Origin: Hymenobacter sp. GOD-10R
Lineage (GTDB): Bacteria; Bacteroidota; Bacteroidia; Cytophagales; Hymenobacteraceae
Direction of reading: 5' to 3'
Assembly: GCF_035609205.1 (NCBI RefSeq)
Contig: NZ_CP141185.1
Location: 124,001-188,000 of the forward strand
Length of the DNA: 64,000 bases
Of the stretch, positions 62,814-64,000 are shown piece after piece (position 1 is the stretch's first letter; the number at the start of each line of letters is the position of its first letter). The notes under the pieces are model-generated. The model was not told where the DNA came from. It ran no database searches and worked only from the letters and a program-made list of their open reading frames with translations. The position numbers were made by a program, and so were the translations under genes.

Positions 62814-63148
62814 ATGCCCAGCCCCAGGATTTAGTTGTTGGCGACGCCGTGTATTACGCTCGGGAGCGGGCCGTGGGCCTGATTTACACTACCTACGAGC
62901 GGGGCCGCCACGAGCGCCCCGGCGTGCAGCTGCTGCTCAGCGACGGCCGCGACCTGAGCGGCTTCAGCGCCGAGGAAGCCGACCAGTTTCTGCAGCCGCT
63001 GGGTGAGACGGGTCTGCACTACGAGTTTGCGAACGTGGGCCAGCTGGCCCGCGACTACCAGCGCGGGGTGTTCGGCCAGGCCTTCCACAACGCCCGGGTG
63101 CTGCTGCTCGCGCGGGAGCTGGCCAGCCCCGAGCCGCCCGCTCAGTAG
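62814..63148 (+). pseudogene. plasmid protein with 5' frameshift
   Basis: The frame from GTG 62849 gives 99 residues (YYARERAVGLIYTTYERGRH, VQLLLSDGRDLSGFSAEEAD). An ATG at 62814 is followed after seven codons by a stop, but adding one C to the CCCC run at 62822-62825 would join it to QDLVVGDAVYY and the rest. The gene is therefore either frameshifted, carrying a sequencing error, or translated from GTG. Its fold looks similar to small SH3-like plasmid proteins. Function unknown. Confidence 0.55.
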
Positions 63149-63176
63149 TCATTTTCTCCCTTTTGTTCTTTTTATC

Positions 63177-63512
63177 ATGCCACCGACCACTCAGCACCCC
63201 CTGAATAGCCCCGTTTTCGCCCCGCAGCTGGCTTATCTGGCTGTCGAGCAGCAACCAGCCGACGCCGCCTAAGCGCAGCGCCTGGAGCAGCTTCGGCAGC
63301 TTATCGAGGCCGCGCCGGATACAACGGACCTGCGCGGGTTTGCCGAGGCCGCCCGCCAGCTGCTGCGCCCCGGCTACCAAGTGCACTGCGGCAGCTCGCA
63401 CGTTTGGATAAAGCGGGAGGACCAGCCCGGGCGTCTGGCCATCGTGGCTGACCGCTACACCACGGCCTACCGCGAGTGGAACAGTCCACTACCCACTTTG
63501 GGGCCAGAATAG
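63177..63512 (+). pseudogene. plasmid protein with premature TAA
   Basis: The ATG at 63177 opens MPPTTQHPLNSPVFAPQLAY and then a TAA at 63270-63272. After the TAA the frame continues without interruption, QRLEQLRQLIEAAPDTTDLR and YQVHCGSSHVWIKREDQPGR, to a TAG at 63510. Since both halves look protein-like and share a frame, a single nonsense change explains it. If read through, the protein would be 111 residues. Confidence 0.55.
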
Positions 63513-63583
63513 CTGCTTATAAAAAGTGGTTTTTCAGTTCCGGCTTGGCCTTAACTTGCCTCTCCAACCCTGACTACGCCCCG

Positions 63584-64000
63584 ATGTACAACTTTCCGAG
63601 CCTCACGAAAAAGGACTGGGTCACCGACTACGGCTTTCGCAAAGCCCTTGCAGCCGACCCCGGCACGATGAAGTTTGCCGGACAGAACGTGGGGGCCGGC
63701 CGCCGCGACATCGTGGAATACTGGCAACGAGAGAAAAGCCACTACCGGCTCTGGGAGCTGCTGCTTTATATGGGCAGCCACACCGTACCGCAGACAGTGG
63801 CCTACTTCGACCTGCCAGCCGACACGGCGGAGTTTCTGCGCTGGGTCTACAACGACGTTTCCCACGAGCAGCGGGAGCAGGTGGAGGAAATGGTGCAGGG
63901 CTTCGCCAGCGGCTTCGACCAGATGAATTTCTTCCCCTACGCCGAGCTCTACCCCATCTGGCAGCGGGCCGACGAGCGCCAGGCCCGCGACGGCAACGTG
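63584..64000 (+). CDS. plasmid protein, partial at right edge
   Basis: The ATG at 63584 begins MYNFPSLTKKDWVTDYGFRK and stays open to the edge (139 codons). The sequence is rich in aromatic residues and helices (GRRDIVEYWQREKSHYRLWE, YNDVSHEQREQVEEMVQGFA). No recognised family; it could be a regulatory or structural plasmid protein. The end lies outside the window. Confidence 0.65.
   Translation, partial: MYNFPSLTKKDWVTDYGFRKALAADPGTMKFAGQNVGAGRRDIVEYWQREKSHYRLWELLLYMGSHTVPQTVAYFDLPADTAEFLRWVYNDVSHEQREQVEEMVQGFASGFDQMNFFPYAELYPIWQRADERQARDGNV

Overview
The window is high-GC DNA from a Bacteroidota bacterium and most resembles Hymenobacter or a close Cytophagales relative. This is an inference from protein flavour: a 287-residue primary-type sigma factor, an ArdC protein, LytTR and AraC regulators, almost no Shine-Dalgarno sequences, and many short secreted or lipoprotein genes. 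A Rep_3-type initiator next to an iteron array (60.0-61.7 kb) and several plasmid-type gene families suggest a plasmid or megaplasmid rich in stress and resistance cargo. I saw no insertion sequence, tRNA, rRNA or CRISPR array.

Layout. 0.2-8.3 kb: two-component system plus a tripartite RND efflux system. 8.3-11.0 kb: small membrane proteins and a broken Fic / 5'-nucleotidase scar. 11.4-15.9 kb: plasmid-type cluster of ArdC antirestriction protein and five uncharacterised genes, driven by a promoter-like element that recurs upstream of the 62.1 kb genes. 16.1-16.9 kb: extra primary-type sigma factor. 17.8-19.0 kb: AbiE-like nucleotidyltransferase toxin / HTH antitoxin pair with a 31-bp palindromic operator. 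19.2-24.5 kb: secreted beta-propellers, two PAP2 phosphatases and small membrane proteins. 24.6-32.3 kb: second two-component plus RND efflux module. 34.0-38.3 kb: fluoride-resistance island. A fluoride riboswitch precedes a CLC-F antiporter, followed by Fluc/CrcB and two DUF190 proteins, with broken pieces of enolase and phosphoglycerate mutase between them.

38.4-48.0 kb: a LysR-controlled sulfur-flavoured region with a YeiH-type exporter, TsdA-like dihaem cytochrome c, DsrE protein, two orphan solute-binding proteins, a lipoprotein and an AraC regulator. 48.3-52.1 kb: an orphan cytochrome oxidase subunit I and small proteins. 52.3-57.9 kb: two YncE-like propellers, a DUF305 protein and a LytS/LytTR system. 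58.1-59.8 kb: AraC regulator and short-chain dehydrogenase. 60.0-64.0 kb: replication initiator, origin and downstream plasmid genes, several decaying; the last gene runs off the window.

Functionally the cargo handles toxic ions and small toxicants (two RND pumps, CLC-F/Fluc, a CaCA exchanger, sulfite/thiosulfate handling). The backbone consists of replication, antirestriction and a toxin-antitoxin pair. Many partial genes show active recombination and decay. All assignments come from reading motifs; no database search was run.
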